DNA from: Phycisphaerales bacterium
Lineage (GTDB): Bacteria; Planctomycetota; Phycisphaerae; SM23-33
Direction: 5' to 3'
Length of the DNA stretch: 7,275 nt
Assembly (NCBI GenBank): GCA_003153915.1
Contig: PMBX01000136.1
Span: forward strand, 927-8,201
Shown here in pieces: positions 1-5,779 of the stretch. Position 1 is the first letter of the stretch, and each line of letters begins with the position of its first letter. Made by a program: the position numbers and the translations under genes. The notes beneath the pieces are model-generated. The model was not told the origin of the DNA. It saw nothing but the letters and a program-made list of their open reading frames with translations, and made no database searches.

Positions 1-38
1 TTGGGGGTGGCACCACTAAAAATTCCTGTGACAAAGTA
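1..38. other. Sequence downstream of iscX, no clear terminator
   Basis: This is the 38 bases that follow the iscX stop codon in the direction of transcription (minus strand). It contains a very short GTGG/CCAC inverted repeat with a 2-nt centre and an A/T-rich run close to the stop codon. The T run lies before the repeat rather than after it, so it does not look like an intrinsic terminator. The end of the operon may lie beyond the left edge of the window. Confidence 0.4.
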
Positions 39-254
39 CTAGTTTTCCCTTTCCCGACGGTACTCCGCCCAGGCCATCTGGATGGCCTCGAGAATGCCCT
101 CCGACGCCGCCGCTGGGTTATCGTCAAACTCCTCCAACTCCGTTACCCAACGGTGCAGGTCGGTGAATCGGACCGTCAGCGGATCAACTTGCGGTAGTCG
201 CTCACTGAGCTGATAGGCGATCTCGTCCACGTCCGACCATTTCAGGCTCGCCAT
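39..254 (-). CDS. iscX: IscX, Fe-S assembly modulator protein
   Basis: Small acidic protein (71 aa from the chosen start; the E. coli protein is 66 aa). IscX binds the cysteine desulfurase IscS on a surface overlapping the ferredoxin and frataxin sites, and is thought to modulate cluster assembly and act as an iron adaptor. The family core is easy to see: LKWSD near the N-terminus (residues 4-8), then DPLTVRFTDLHRW (24-36), the acidic ELEEFDDNP (39-47) and ILEAIQMAW (54-62). The ATG at 254-252 is chosen because GGAG (264-261) sits 6 nt upstream and the N-terminus then matches the family. An in-frame GTG at 278 would add 8 residues but lies inside a hairpin. It is the last gene of the isc operon, 37 nt after fdx, as in proteobacteria. 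Confidence 0.93.
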   Translation of the reverse strand: MASLKWSDVDEIAYQLSERLPQVDPLTVRFTDLHRWVTELEEFDDNPAAASEGILEAIQMAWAEYRREREN

Positions 255-260
255 GACGTT

Positions 261-264
261 CTCC
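261..264 (-). promoter_or_regulatory. Ribosome binding site of iscX
   Basis: GGAG read on the minus strand, 6 nt before the ATG at 254-252. It supports this start over the GTG at 278. Confidence 0.6.
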
Positions 265-272
265 GATGCTTG

Positions 273-290
273 CCCCACGCGAGGGTGGGG
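273..290 (-). other. Intercistronic hairpin after fdx
   Basis: Inverted repeat CCCCAC / GTGGGG (plus-strand 273-278 and 285-290) with a 6-nt loop, starting 1 nt after the fdx stop codon (294-292) and ending 8 nt before the iscX Shine-Dalgarno. There is no following T run, so it is not an intrinsic terminator. It could stabilise the upstream 3' end or adjust iscX translation. Confidence 0.5.
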
Positions 291-291
291 G

Positions 292-645
292 TCAGGACTT
301 CTCCGAAACGGCGTTTCGGTTCCAGGGCGGAATAGTCACGGTCACGTCGCCCCGGACGACGGCCTGGCAGGCCAGACGGCTTTGAAGCGTACTTGCGGGC
401 ACGCCGGCGGCCACGTCCATCTCGTCGTCACTAGGCGGGGAGAGGTTTTCCGCTCCATCCGTGACGATTACATGACAGGTCCCACAGACGCCCACCCCGC
501 CGCAGGCGTGCTCGATGTGCACGCCGCCGGACAGGGCAATGCCCAGCAGATTACCCGGTTCGCCATGCCGGCTGGGTGGCAGAGCTTTGGGATCGACCTC
601 CATCGTCACCCCTGCCGGCTGAAATATCACCTTGCACTTGGCCAT
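292..645 (-). CDS. fdx: ISC-type [2Fe-2S] ferredoxin
   Basis: Adrenodoxin-type [2Fe-2S] ferredoxin, the electron donor for sulfur reduction during cluster assembly on IscU and a binding partner of IscS. From the chosen ATG (645-643) it is 117 aa; E. coli Fdx is 111 aa. The four cluster ligands are C48, C54, C57 in HACGGVGVCGTCH and C93 in RLACQAV. The spacing C-x5-C-x2-C-x35-C is the adrenodoxin pattern. The acidic DGAENLSPPSDDEMD segment (63-77) corresponds to the Fdx interaction helix region. A loop with several extra residues (about 22-31) precedes the cluster-binding part. An alternative GTG start at 684 overlaps the hscA stop (GTGA) and would add a 13-residue basic extension; a GGAAG lies 11 nt before it, whereas the ATG has no clear ribosome site. 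Homology favours the ATG, but translational coupling at the GTG cannot be excluded. Confidence 0.93.
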   Translation of the reverse strand: MAKCKVIFQPAGVTMEVDPKALPPSRHGEPGNLLGIALSGGVHIEHACGGVGVCGTCHVIVTDGAENLSPPSDDEMDVAAGVPASTLQSRLACQAVVRGDVTVTIPPWNRNAVSEKS

Positions 646-680
646 CAAGTTCGCCCGCCTTCGCCCCGCCGCGATCCGTT

Positions 681-2501
681 TCACACTTCGTCGATCTTCC
701 TTCCCATCACTGTTTTTTGCAGCACCTGGTCCATCTGCATCTGCGTCAACGGCATGGCGGCTTCATTGGCAGCCTTCATGGCCGCGTAGAGCGCGTCGGG
801 GTCGCCGCCTTCCATCTTGGCCTTCAGATCCCCCACCGCCTCATCCATCGCTGCCCGCTGAGCAGGACTCATCACCGCACCGACCTCGGCCACCGCCTTG
901 TCGATGGCCGCCAGGATGCGCCCGGCCTCGTTCCGCAGATCGATAAGTCGGTGTTCCGTAAGATCGGCGATCGCATGGGTGTAGGATTCCTTGACCATCG
1001 CATCGACCTCGCCGGAGGTCAAACCGTGGGCGGGGGTGATCTGTACGCCCGCCTCCCTGCCGCTGCGAAGCTCCCTCGCCGAGACATTCAGGATGCCGTT
1101 GGCGTCGATGAGGAACGTCACGCTGATCCGCGGCGCTCCAGCCGGCATGGGAGGGATGCCGCGAAGCTGGAACCGCCCCAGGCTGCGGCAGTCCCGCGCC
1201 AGTTCTCGCTCGCCCTGGAGCACGTGGATATCAACGGAGGTCTGCCCGGCGGCGTAAGTTGTAAAGGTTTCGGACGCCTGGCAGGGCACCGTGCTGTTGC
1301 GCATGATGAGTTTGCCCATCGCCCCGCCGAGAGTCTCGATGCCCAGCGATAGAGGGATCACGTCCAGCAGCAATGTGTCCCGCTGCACACCCGCCAGGAT
1401 GCCCGCCTGGACGGCAGCCCCCATCGCCACCACTTCGTCGGGGTTGATCGCCGTATAGGGCACGCGAGCGAAAAATTCTCCCACCCGCCGGCTGACCAAG
1501 GGAATTCGCGTGCATCCCCCCACCATGACCACCTGGTCGATGCGGTCAGCCGTCAGGCCCGCCCCTGCCAGCGCCGAGCGGCAATGCTCGATGGTGTGGT
1601 CAACCCACTTGGCCGCGCGGGCCTCGAACTCCTCGCGCGTGATGGTTCGCTCCAGCCGACCCGCGGCGCCTAGGTCGATCTCGATGCGGGCTTGATCCTG
1701 GGAGGAAAGGCGAATCTTGGCCGCCTCGGCGAAGTTCCGCATCGCCTGGCGGGTGGCGGGCGGGAAGGCCATGTCCCGGCCGAGGCGGTCGCGAATCTCG
1801 GAGGCGATCAACTCGATCAGTTCCATGTCCAGATCGTCACCGCCCAGGTGCGTGTCTCCGTCGGTGGCCAGGACCTGGAAAACCCCGCCGGAGATGCGCA
1901 GGATGGAAATGTCGAAGGTCCCGCCGCCCAGGTCATAGACGGCGATGGTCGAATCGCCCTTTCGCCCCAAACCATAGGCCAGCGCCGCCGCTGTCGGTTC
2001 ATTGACGATGCGGCGGACCTCCAGGCCGGCGATTCGCCCCGCGTCGCGGGTGGCCTGGCGCTGCGAGTCGTCGAAATACGCCGGAACGGTAATGACGGCC
2101 TGGCGAATCTCCGCACCTATGGCAGCTTCGGAGCGGGCCTTGACCTCGCGCAAGACGGCGGCGGACAATTCCTGCGGCGTGATCTCTCTTCCGGCGACCT
2201 TGACGCACGCCATGCCCCCCCTGCCGGCGACCACAGGATAGGCCAGGTACTTCAAATCCCCTCCCACATCGGCCAAACCCTTGCCCATGAGGCGTTTGAC
2301 GGAATAGATCGTCGCCAGCGGATTCTCCACCGCATGCGCCCGCGCGGCGGCGCCTACCGTCACCCCGCCCTCGCCAAAAGCCACCACGCTGGGCACCAGC
2401 GCGTTGCCCGATGCATCGCGGACGACCACCGGACCGGCTGGGGTCATGTAGGCCGCCAGCGAGTTGGTAGTTCCCAAATCGATGCCAAGTATCAGCGACA
2501 T
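681..2501 (-). CDS. hscA: HscA, Hsp70-family chaperone for Fe-S biogenesis
   Basis: Specialised Hsp70 ATPase (606 aa; E. coli HscA 616 aa) that, with HscB, binds the LPPVK motif of IscU and promotes cluster transfer. The nucleotide-binding domain shows phosphate-1 LGIDLGTTNS (5-14), the VPAYFDDSQRQATRDAG segment (139-155), RIVNEPTAAALAYG (164-177), phosphate-2 YDLGGGTFDIS (189-199) and the adenosine motif VVMVGGCTRIP (324-334). The interdomain linker is LLLDVIPLSLGIE (377-389), followed by a beta-sandwich substrate domain and a helical lid. The last residues, KIDEV, resemble the VDEV end of E. coli HscA. The ATG at 2501 has GGTGAT (2513-2508) 6 nt upstream. It lies 49 nt after hscB. Position in the isc operon, rather than any single residue, separates it from general DnaK. 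Confidence 0.96.
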   Translation of the reverse strand: MSLILGIDLGTTNSLAAYMTPAGPVVVRDASGNALVPSVVAFGEGGVTVGAAARAHAVENPLATIYSVKRLMGKGLADVGGDLKYLAYPVVAGRGGMACVKVAGREITPQELSAAVLREVKARSEAAIGAEIRQAVITVPAYFDDSQRQATRDAGRIAGLEVRRIVNEPTAAALAYGLGRKGDSTIAVYDLGGGTFDISILRISGGVFQVLATDGDTHLGGDDLDMELIELIASEIRDRLGRDMAFPPATRQAMRNFAEAAKIRLSSQDQARIEIDLGAAGRLERTITREEFEARAAKWVDHTIEHCRSALAGAGLTADRIDQVVMVGGCTRIPLVSRRVGEFFARVPYTAINPDEVVAMGAAVQAGILAGVQRDTLLLDVIPLSLGIETLGGAMGKLIMRNSTVPCQASETFTTYAAGQTSVDIHVLQGERELARDCRSLGRFQLRGIPPMPAGAPRISVTFLIDANGILNVSARELRSGREAGVQITPAHGLTSGEVDAMVKESYTHAIADLTEHRLIDLRNEAGRILAAIDKAVAEVGAVMSPAQRAAMDEAVGDLKAKMEGGDPDALYAAMKAANEAAMPLTQMQMDQVLQKTVMGRKIDEV

Positions 2502-2531
2502 ATCTTCATCACCCCGAATGTCCGTGGTTAT

Positions 2532-2546
2532 CCGGCCGCTGGCCGG
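2532..2546 (-). other. Intercistronic hairpin after hscB
   Basis: Perfect 6-bp inverted repeat CCGGCC / GGCCGG with a 3-nt loop, 4 nt downstream of the hscB stop codon (2553-2551) and well before the hscA ribosome site. The stem sequence is the same as that of the hairpin after iscU (3607-3623). No T run follows, so it is unlikely to be a terminator. It may be an RNA stability or processing element. Confidence 0.55.
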
Positions 2547-2550
2547 TCCA

Positions 2551-3204
2551 TCAGCCAGCCGCCGGTTGCGCGATTGTCTGGGACAACAGTTTCTTCACAT
2601 ATGAAACGGCGTTGAGTTGCTTTCGTATCTCATTAAGCAGATCGGTCCCGATGGCCTGGCAGGCCACCGCCTCCTGATACTCACCGAACAGGCCGGCGAT
2701 ACGGCGCATCAGCCCGTCGCGCTGGGTGGCAAGCACGTCCCGCAGGCGGTCCAGTTCGGACTTGTCGCCGACGGCCCGGGCGTCGGCGATCTCCTCCTGC
2801 ATCATCATCATGGTGGCCAGGAAACCGTCGGGGATGGATCTATCTTCCGCGGAACTTTTTCCTCCCAGAAGCTCCAGCAGGTACGCCGCGCGGTTGGCGG
2901 GATCCCTCAACGTGCGGTAAGCATCATTGATGGCCGCCGAGACCCGCAGCGCCATCTCCTGGGCCTGTGGGTTGTCGGTCGCATGGAAATCCGGGTGGGT
3001 GTAGCGGCTGACGGACAGGAACTTGCCCCGTATCCATTCCTCATCCAGGTCGAACTGCCTGGGCAGGCCCAGCAGCGTGAAGTAGTCAGCCCCGGCTGCG
3101 GCGGGGTTGAGCCAATGGCAGTAATCGCAGACCGGAACCTCGGCCATGGGCCTGTCGCATCGGCTGCACTTGGACGGGACGGTCGTTTTTTCCAATTCGC
3201 TCAT
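2551..3204 (-). CDS. hscB: HscB, J-domain co-chaperone with N-terminal zinc-finger-like segment
   Basis: Co-chaperone that delivers IscU to HscA and stimulates its ATPase. It has 217 aa against about 171 in E. coli, the difference being mostly an N-terminal extension. Residues 13-29 contain C13-x2-C16 and C26-x2-C29, a likely zinc site like the four-cysteine domain of eukaryotic HSCB. The J-domain follows: DYFTLLGLP (40-48), the essential HPD triad at H70-P71-D72 in THPDFHA, and INDAYRTLRDPANRAAYLLELLG (92-114). The C-terminal part (about 124-207) is the predicted helical IscU-binding domain. The ATG at 3204 is preceded only by a weak GAGTGG. It starts 51 nt after iscA and ends 49 nt before hscA. 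The HscB assignment is firm; metal binding is inferred from cysteine spacing. Confidence 0.95.
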   Translation of the reverse strand: MSELEKTTVPSKCSRCDRPMAEVPVCDYCHWLNPAAAGADYFTLLGLPRQFDLDEEWIRGKFLSVSRYTHPDFHATDNPQAQEMALRVSAAINDAYRTLRDPANRAAYLLELLGGKSSAEDRSIPDGFLATMMMMQEEIADARAVGDKSELDRLRDVLATQRDGLMRRIAGLFGEYQEAVACQAIGTDLLNEIRKQLNAVSYVKKLLSQTIAQPAAG

Positions 3205-3255
3205 CGCCCACTCGATCTTCGGATTCGTCGTCGAACCACTGGCGTCTCCCCGACC

Positions 3256-3585
3256 CTAGGCCGAGAAACTCGCACCGCAGGAACATTTGTCCTTGGCGTT
3301 GGGGTTGTTGAAGACAAAGCCCCCGCCCATCAATTCATCCTTGAAGTCGATCTCCGTGCCGTTGAGGTACAGATAGCTCTTAGGGTCGCAGACGATCCGC
3401 ACGTCGTGGCCGGTAAAGACCTCGTCGTCGGCGGCCGGTGCGTCGGCGATGTTGAGCGTGTAACTGAAACCCGAGCACCCGCCGCCCTTGATGCCCACTC
3501 GCAGGCAGGCGGTGGCGGCGACCTTGTGTTCATCAAACAACCGCCGGACATGCGTGGCGGCCTTTTCAGTAATGCTTATGCCCAT
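3256..3585 (-). CDS. iscA: A-type Fe-S carrier protein (IscA/ErpA-like)
   Basis: A-type carrier that takes clusters from the scaffold to target apoproteins. From the chosen start it is 109 aa (E. coli IscA 107). The three conserved ligands are C37 in GGGCSGF and C101/C103 in the C-terminal CSCGASFS. It has the usual SITEKAATHVRRL start (4-16), LYLNGTEIDF (72-81) and NNPNAKDK (93-100). GGGCSGF and SFS are closer to ErpA and mitochondrial ISCA2 than to E. coli IscA (SGCSGM, ESFHV), and C66 is an extra cysteine. The ATG at 3585 is chosen because AAGGAG (3598-3593) lies 7 nt upstream and the family N-terminus begins there. An in-frame ATG at 3633 overlaps the iscU stop but has no ribosome site. 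The symbol follows operon position. Confidence 0.94.
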   Translation of the reverse strand: MGISITEKAATHVRRLFDEHKVAATACLRVGIKGGGCSGFSYTLNIADAPAADDEVFTGHDVRIVCDPKSYLYLNGTEIDFKDELMGGGFVFNNPNAKDKCSCGASFSA

Positions 3586-3592
3586 TTTCGTG

Positions 3593-3598
3593 CTCCTT
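3593..3598 (-). promoter_or_regulatory. Ribosome binding site of iscA
   Basis: AAGGAG on the minus strand, 7 nt before the ATG at 3585-3583. It is the strongest Shine-Dalgarno match in the operon and decides this start over the in-frame ATG at 3633. Confidence 0.75.
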
Positions 3599-3606
3599 GT
3601 CGCCAA

Positions 3607-3623
3607 CCGGCCGCAAAGGCCGG
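3607..3623 (-). other. Intercistronic hairpin after iscU
   Basis: Perfect 6-bp inverted repeat CCGGCC / GGCCGG with a 5-nt loop, 6 nt after the iscU stop codon (3632-3630) and 8 nt before the iscA Shine-Dalgarno. The stem is the same sequence as in the hairpin after hscB. There is no T run, so a role in mRNA stability, processing or translation is more likely than termination. Confidence 0.55.
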
Positions 3624-3629
3624 CGGCGA

Positions 3630-4055
3630 TCATGTTCGTTTGGTTTCTTCCATTTGCCCGGTGGATGCGTCCGACCGGGCGTTCTTGCGTTTCCAGTCCT
3701 CGATGGCGGCCTTTACGGCGTCCTCGGCCAGGACCGAGCAGTGAATCTTCACCGGTGGAAGCGAAAGCTCATTGGCGATATCGCTGTTCCGCAGTTCCGT
3801 GGCCTGTTGGACGGTGCGGCCCTTGAGCCACTCGGTGGCCAGCGAACTGGCGGCGATGGCCGAGCCGCAACCGAAGGTCTTGAACTTGGCGTCCACGATC
3901 CGTCCGTCGGAGTCCACCTGTATCTGAAGTTTCATCACGTCTCCGCACTCCGGCGCTCCCACGATGCCGGTGCCGACATCGAGGGCATTCTTGTCCAGGG
4001 AGCCGACGTTCCGCGGGTTGGTGAAGTGGTCCATGACCTTGTCGCTATAAGGCAT
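3630..4055 (-). CDS. iscU: IscU, Fe-S cluster scaffold protein
   Basis: Scaffold on which [2Fe-2S] clusters are assembled from IscS-derived sulfur. It has 141 aa against 128 in E. coli, because of a longer, charged C-terminal tail (after about residue 126). All catalytic residues are at the same numbers as in E. coli: C37 and D39 in GAPECGDVMKLQI, C63 in FGCGSAIA, and H105-C106 in KIHCSVLAEDA. The HscA recognition motif LPPVK is intact at 99-103, which matches the presence of hscA and hscB downstream. The N-terminus (YSDKVMDHFTNPRNVGS) is standard. The ATG at 4055 has GAGG (4064-4061) 5 nt upstream. It lies 33 nt after iscS. Confidence 0.97.
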   Translation of the reverse strand: MPYSDKVMDHFTNPRNVGSLDKNALDVGTGIVGAPECGDVMKLQIQVDSDGRIVDAKFKTFGCGSAIAASSLATEWLKGRTVQQATELRNSDIANELSLPPVKIHCSVLAEDAVKAAIEDWKRKNARSDASTGQMEETKRT

Positions 4056-4088
4056 GACGGCCTCGTTTCGTTTTATGGCGGTTTCTCA

Positions 4089-5297
4089 TCAGGCCTTGGC
4101 CTGGCTTCGCCGGTTTTCCCGGGCCTGTTCATACAGCGGGCTAAGCTCCCGCAACTCGTTGACGCCACGGACCACCGCCGCGGCGGCGTAGTCCACTTCC
4201 TCCCCGGTCGTGAACCGCCCCACACCGAAGCGGATGGAACTGTGGGCCAGTTCGTCACTGACCCCGATGGCCCGCAAGACATAGCTGGGTTCCAACGACG
4301 CGCTGGTGCATGCCGACCCGGACGAGACGGCAACATCCTTCATCTTCATCATCAGCGCCTCGCCCTCGACATAAGCGAACGAGAGGTTCACCGTGTTAGG
4401 CAGGCGCTGCGTGGGATGGCCGTTGAGAAACACGTAATCCAGCCCGGCGGCGATAGTCTGATGCAGGCGGTCGCGAAGGCCCGTCAGCCGCGGCGCCTCA
4501 TCGGCCATCTCGCAACGGCAGATCACGCAGGCAGCGCCCAAGCCGACGATGCCCGGCACGTTCAGCGTCCCGCTGCGCATCCCGCGCTCGTGCCCGCCGC
4601 CGTCCATCTGGCAGGTCAGCCGCACCCGCGGACCCTTGCGGCGGACATAGAGGCAGCCGATGCCCTTGGGTCCGTAAATCTTGTGGGCCGAGAGGCTCAT
4701 CAAGTCGATGCCCATCGCCTCCACATCCATCGGTATTTTTCCCACCGCCTGCGTCGCGTCGCAGTGGAACAGCACCCCTCGCTGCTTGGCCACCGCCCCG
4801 ATGGCGGCGACGGGATTGAGCGTGCCGATCTCGTTGTTGGCCGCCATGATCGAAATCAGGATAGTTTTATCGGTAACCGCCTCGGCGACCTGCTCGGCCG
4901 AGACCACTCCGAAACGGTCGGGCTTCAGCCAGGTGACCTGAAAACCCGCCTGCTCCAGCCGCTTGCATGGGTCGATGACGGCCTTGTGCTCGATAAGGTC
5001 CGTGATGATGTGGTTGCCCTTCTCGCGATACATCTCCGCCGCGCCCTTGATGGCCAGGTTGTTGCTCTCGGTTGCGCCGGATGTGAAGACGATGTCCTTT
5101 GCGGTGGCGCCGATCAGCCCTGCCGTCTGCTCGCGGGCGTTTTCCACGGCGGCCTCGGCCTTCCAGCCGAAGGCATGGTTTCGGCTGGCCGCGTTGCCGA
5201 AATCAGTGGTCAGGTACGGCATCATCGCCTCCAGCACCCGCTTGTCCAGCGGGGTGGTGGCGTTGTGATCCAGATAGATTGGCAGTTTCAAGGCCAT
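4089..5297 (-). CDS. iscS: IscS, cysteine desulfurase
   Basis: PLP-dependent class V aminotransferase-fold enzyme that converts L-cysteine to alanine and passes persulfide sulfur to IscU. It has 402 aa (E. coli 404). The PLP lysine is K206 in SAHKIYGPKG, at the same number as in E. coli. H104 in EHKAV stacks on PLP, with D180 and Q183 in CDATQAVGK. The mobile-loop catalytic cysteine is C330 in SSGSACTSASLEPSYVL, typical of group I desulfurases. Other signatures are YLDHNATTPLD (8-18), FTSGATESNN (71-80) and GGGHERGMRSGT (233-244). The C-terminus after SPLYE (386-390) lacks the SIEWAHH-type ending of E. coli IscS. A cysteine cluster, C257, C260 and C262, is unusual. The ATG at 5297 has a weak GGAAA 5 nt upstream and lies 15 nt after iscR. 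Confidence 0.97.
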   Translation of the reverse strand: MALKLPIYLDHNATTPLDKRVLEAMMPYLTTDFGNAASRNHAFGWKAEAAVENAREQTAGLIGATAKDIVFTSGATESNNLAIKGAAEMYREKGNHIITDLIEHKAVIDPCKRLEQAGFQVTWLKPDRFGVVSAEQVAEAVTDKTILISIMAANNEIGTLNPVAAIGAVAKQRGVLFHCDATQAVGKIPMDVEAMGIDLMSLSAHKIYGPKGIGCLYVRRKGPRVRLTCQMDGGGHERGMRSGTLNVPGIVGLGAACVICRCEMADEAPRLTGLRDRLHQTIAAGLDYVFLNGHPTQRLPNTVNLSFAYVEGEALMMKMKDVAVSSGSACTSASLEPSYVLRAIGVSDELAHSSIRFGVGRFTTGEEVDYAAAAVVRGVNELRELSPLYEQARENRRSQAKA

Positions 5298-5312
5298 GTC
5301 CGTTTCCGTTTT

Positions 5313-5750
5313 CTACTCGACCGATCCTATCGACGTTCCCGTGATCTCCGACAGCGTCACTTTCCTCAAAAAATCCCTCAGCTTCCGTTGCACCCGGTGA
5401 AGGGGATCGGCGATGGGGCAATGGGCCATCTCCCGCCGGGTGCACTCGCCCTCTACGGCCTTGTCGCTGACGCATTCCGCCAGACGGAGTGGACCTTCGA
5501 TCGCCGTCACCAAGTCGGCCAGGTTGATATCCCTGGGGCTGCGAGCCAGGCGGTAGCCCCCGTGGGCTCCCCGGATGGACTCCACATAGCCGGCGGCAGC
5601 CAGTTCCTTCATCACATTCATCAGTAACGACATCGGCGCGGCGGATACCCCAGCGATCTGCCGCGCGCTGGTTACTTGCCCGGGCGGACGTTCCGCCAGG
5701 TACGTCATTGCCGAAAGCGCGTAACCGGTTTTTCGTGTCAAGGCCAGCAT
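5313..5750 (-). CDS. iscR: Rrf2-family Fe-S regulator (IscR-like)
   Basis: Winged-helix repressor expected to sense Fe-S status through a bound [2Fe-2S] cluster and control this operon. It has 145 aa from the chosen start. The N-terminus MLALTRKTGYALSAMTYLAE is typical of Rrf2 proteins. The recognition region is about residues 28-50, and the wing is IRGAHGGYRLAR (59-70). Three candidate ligand cysteines are C93, C103 and C111, with H110 or H118 as a possible fourth ligand. The spacing C-x9-C-x7-C differs from E. coli IscR (C-x5-C-x5-C-x2-H). The ATG at 5750 is chosen because GGAAG (5761-5757) lies 6 nt upstream. An in-frame ATG at 5792 lies inside the predicted promoter spacer and has no ribosome site. 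First gene of the operon; autoregulation is inferred from the dyad at 5781-5805. Confidence 0.9.
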   Translation of the reverse strand: MLALTRKTGYALSAMTYLAERPPGQVTSARQIAGVSAAPMSLLMNVMKELAAAGYVESIRGAHGGYRLARSPRDINLADLVTAIEGPLRLAECVSDKAVEGECTRREMAHCPIADPLHRVQRKLRDFLRKVTLSEITGTSIGSVE

Positions 5751-5756
5751 GGCAAA

Positions 5757-5761
5757 CTTCC
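5757..5761 (-). promoter_or_regulatory. Ribosome binding site of iscR
   Basis: GGAAG on the minus strand, 6 nt before the ATG at 5750-5748. It supports a 145-aa IscR rather than a start at 5792. Confidence 0.6.
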
Positions 5762-5779
5762 ACTTAAGGCTTCTATTTA

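Noticed and set aside
1..38. Possible terminator after iscX
   Set aside because: The inverted repeat is only 4 bp with a 2-nt centre and the T run precedes it, so it does not meet the pattern of an intrinsic terminator.
1692..2615. Open frame of 307 codons on the plus strand opposite hscA
   Set aside because: Low-complexity composition, no recognisable motif, and fully covered by hscA.
2617..3744. Open frame of 375 codons on the plus strand opposite hscB, iscA and iscU
   Set aside because: It spans several genuine genes and their junctions in antisense, with no ribosome site or domain that I recognise.
3597..5627. Open frame of 676 codons on the plus strand opposite iscU, iscS and iscR
   Set aside because: It is antisense to genes with unambiguous family matches, contains no recognisable domain, and long antisense frames are expected in GC-rich coding DNA.
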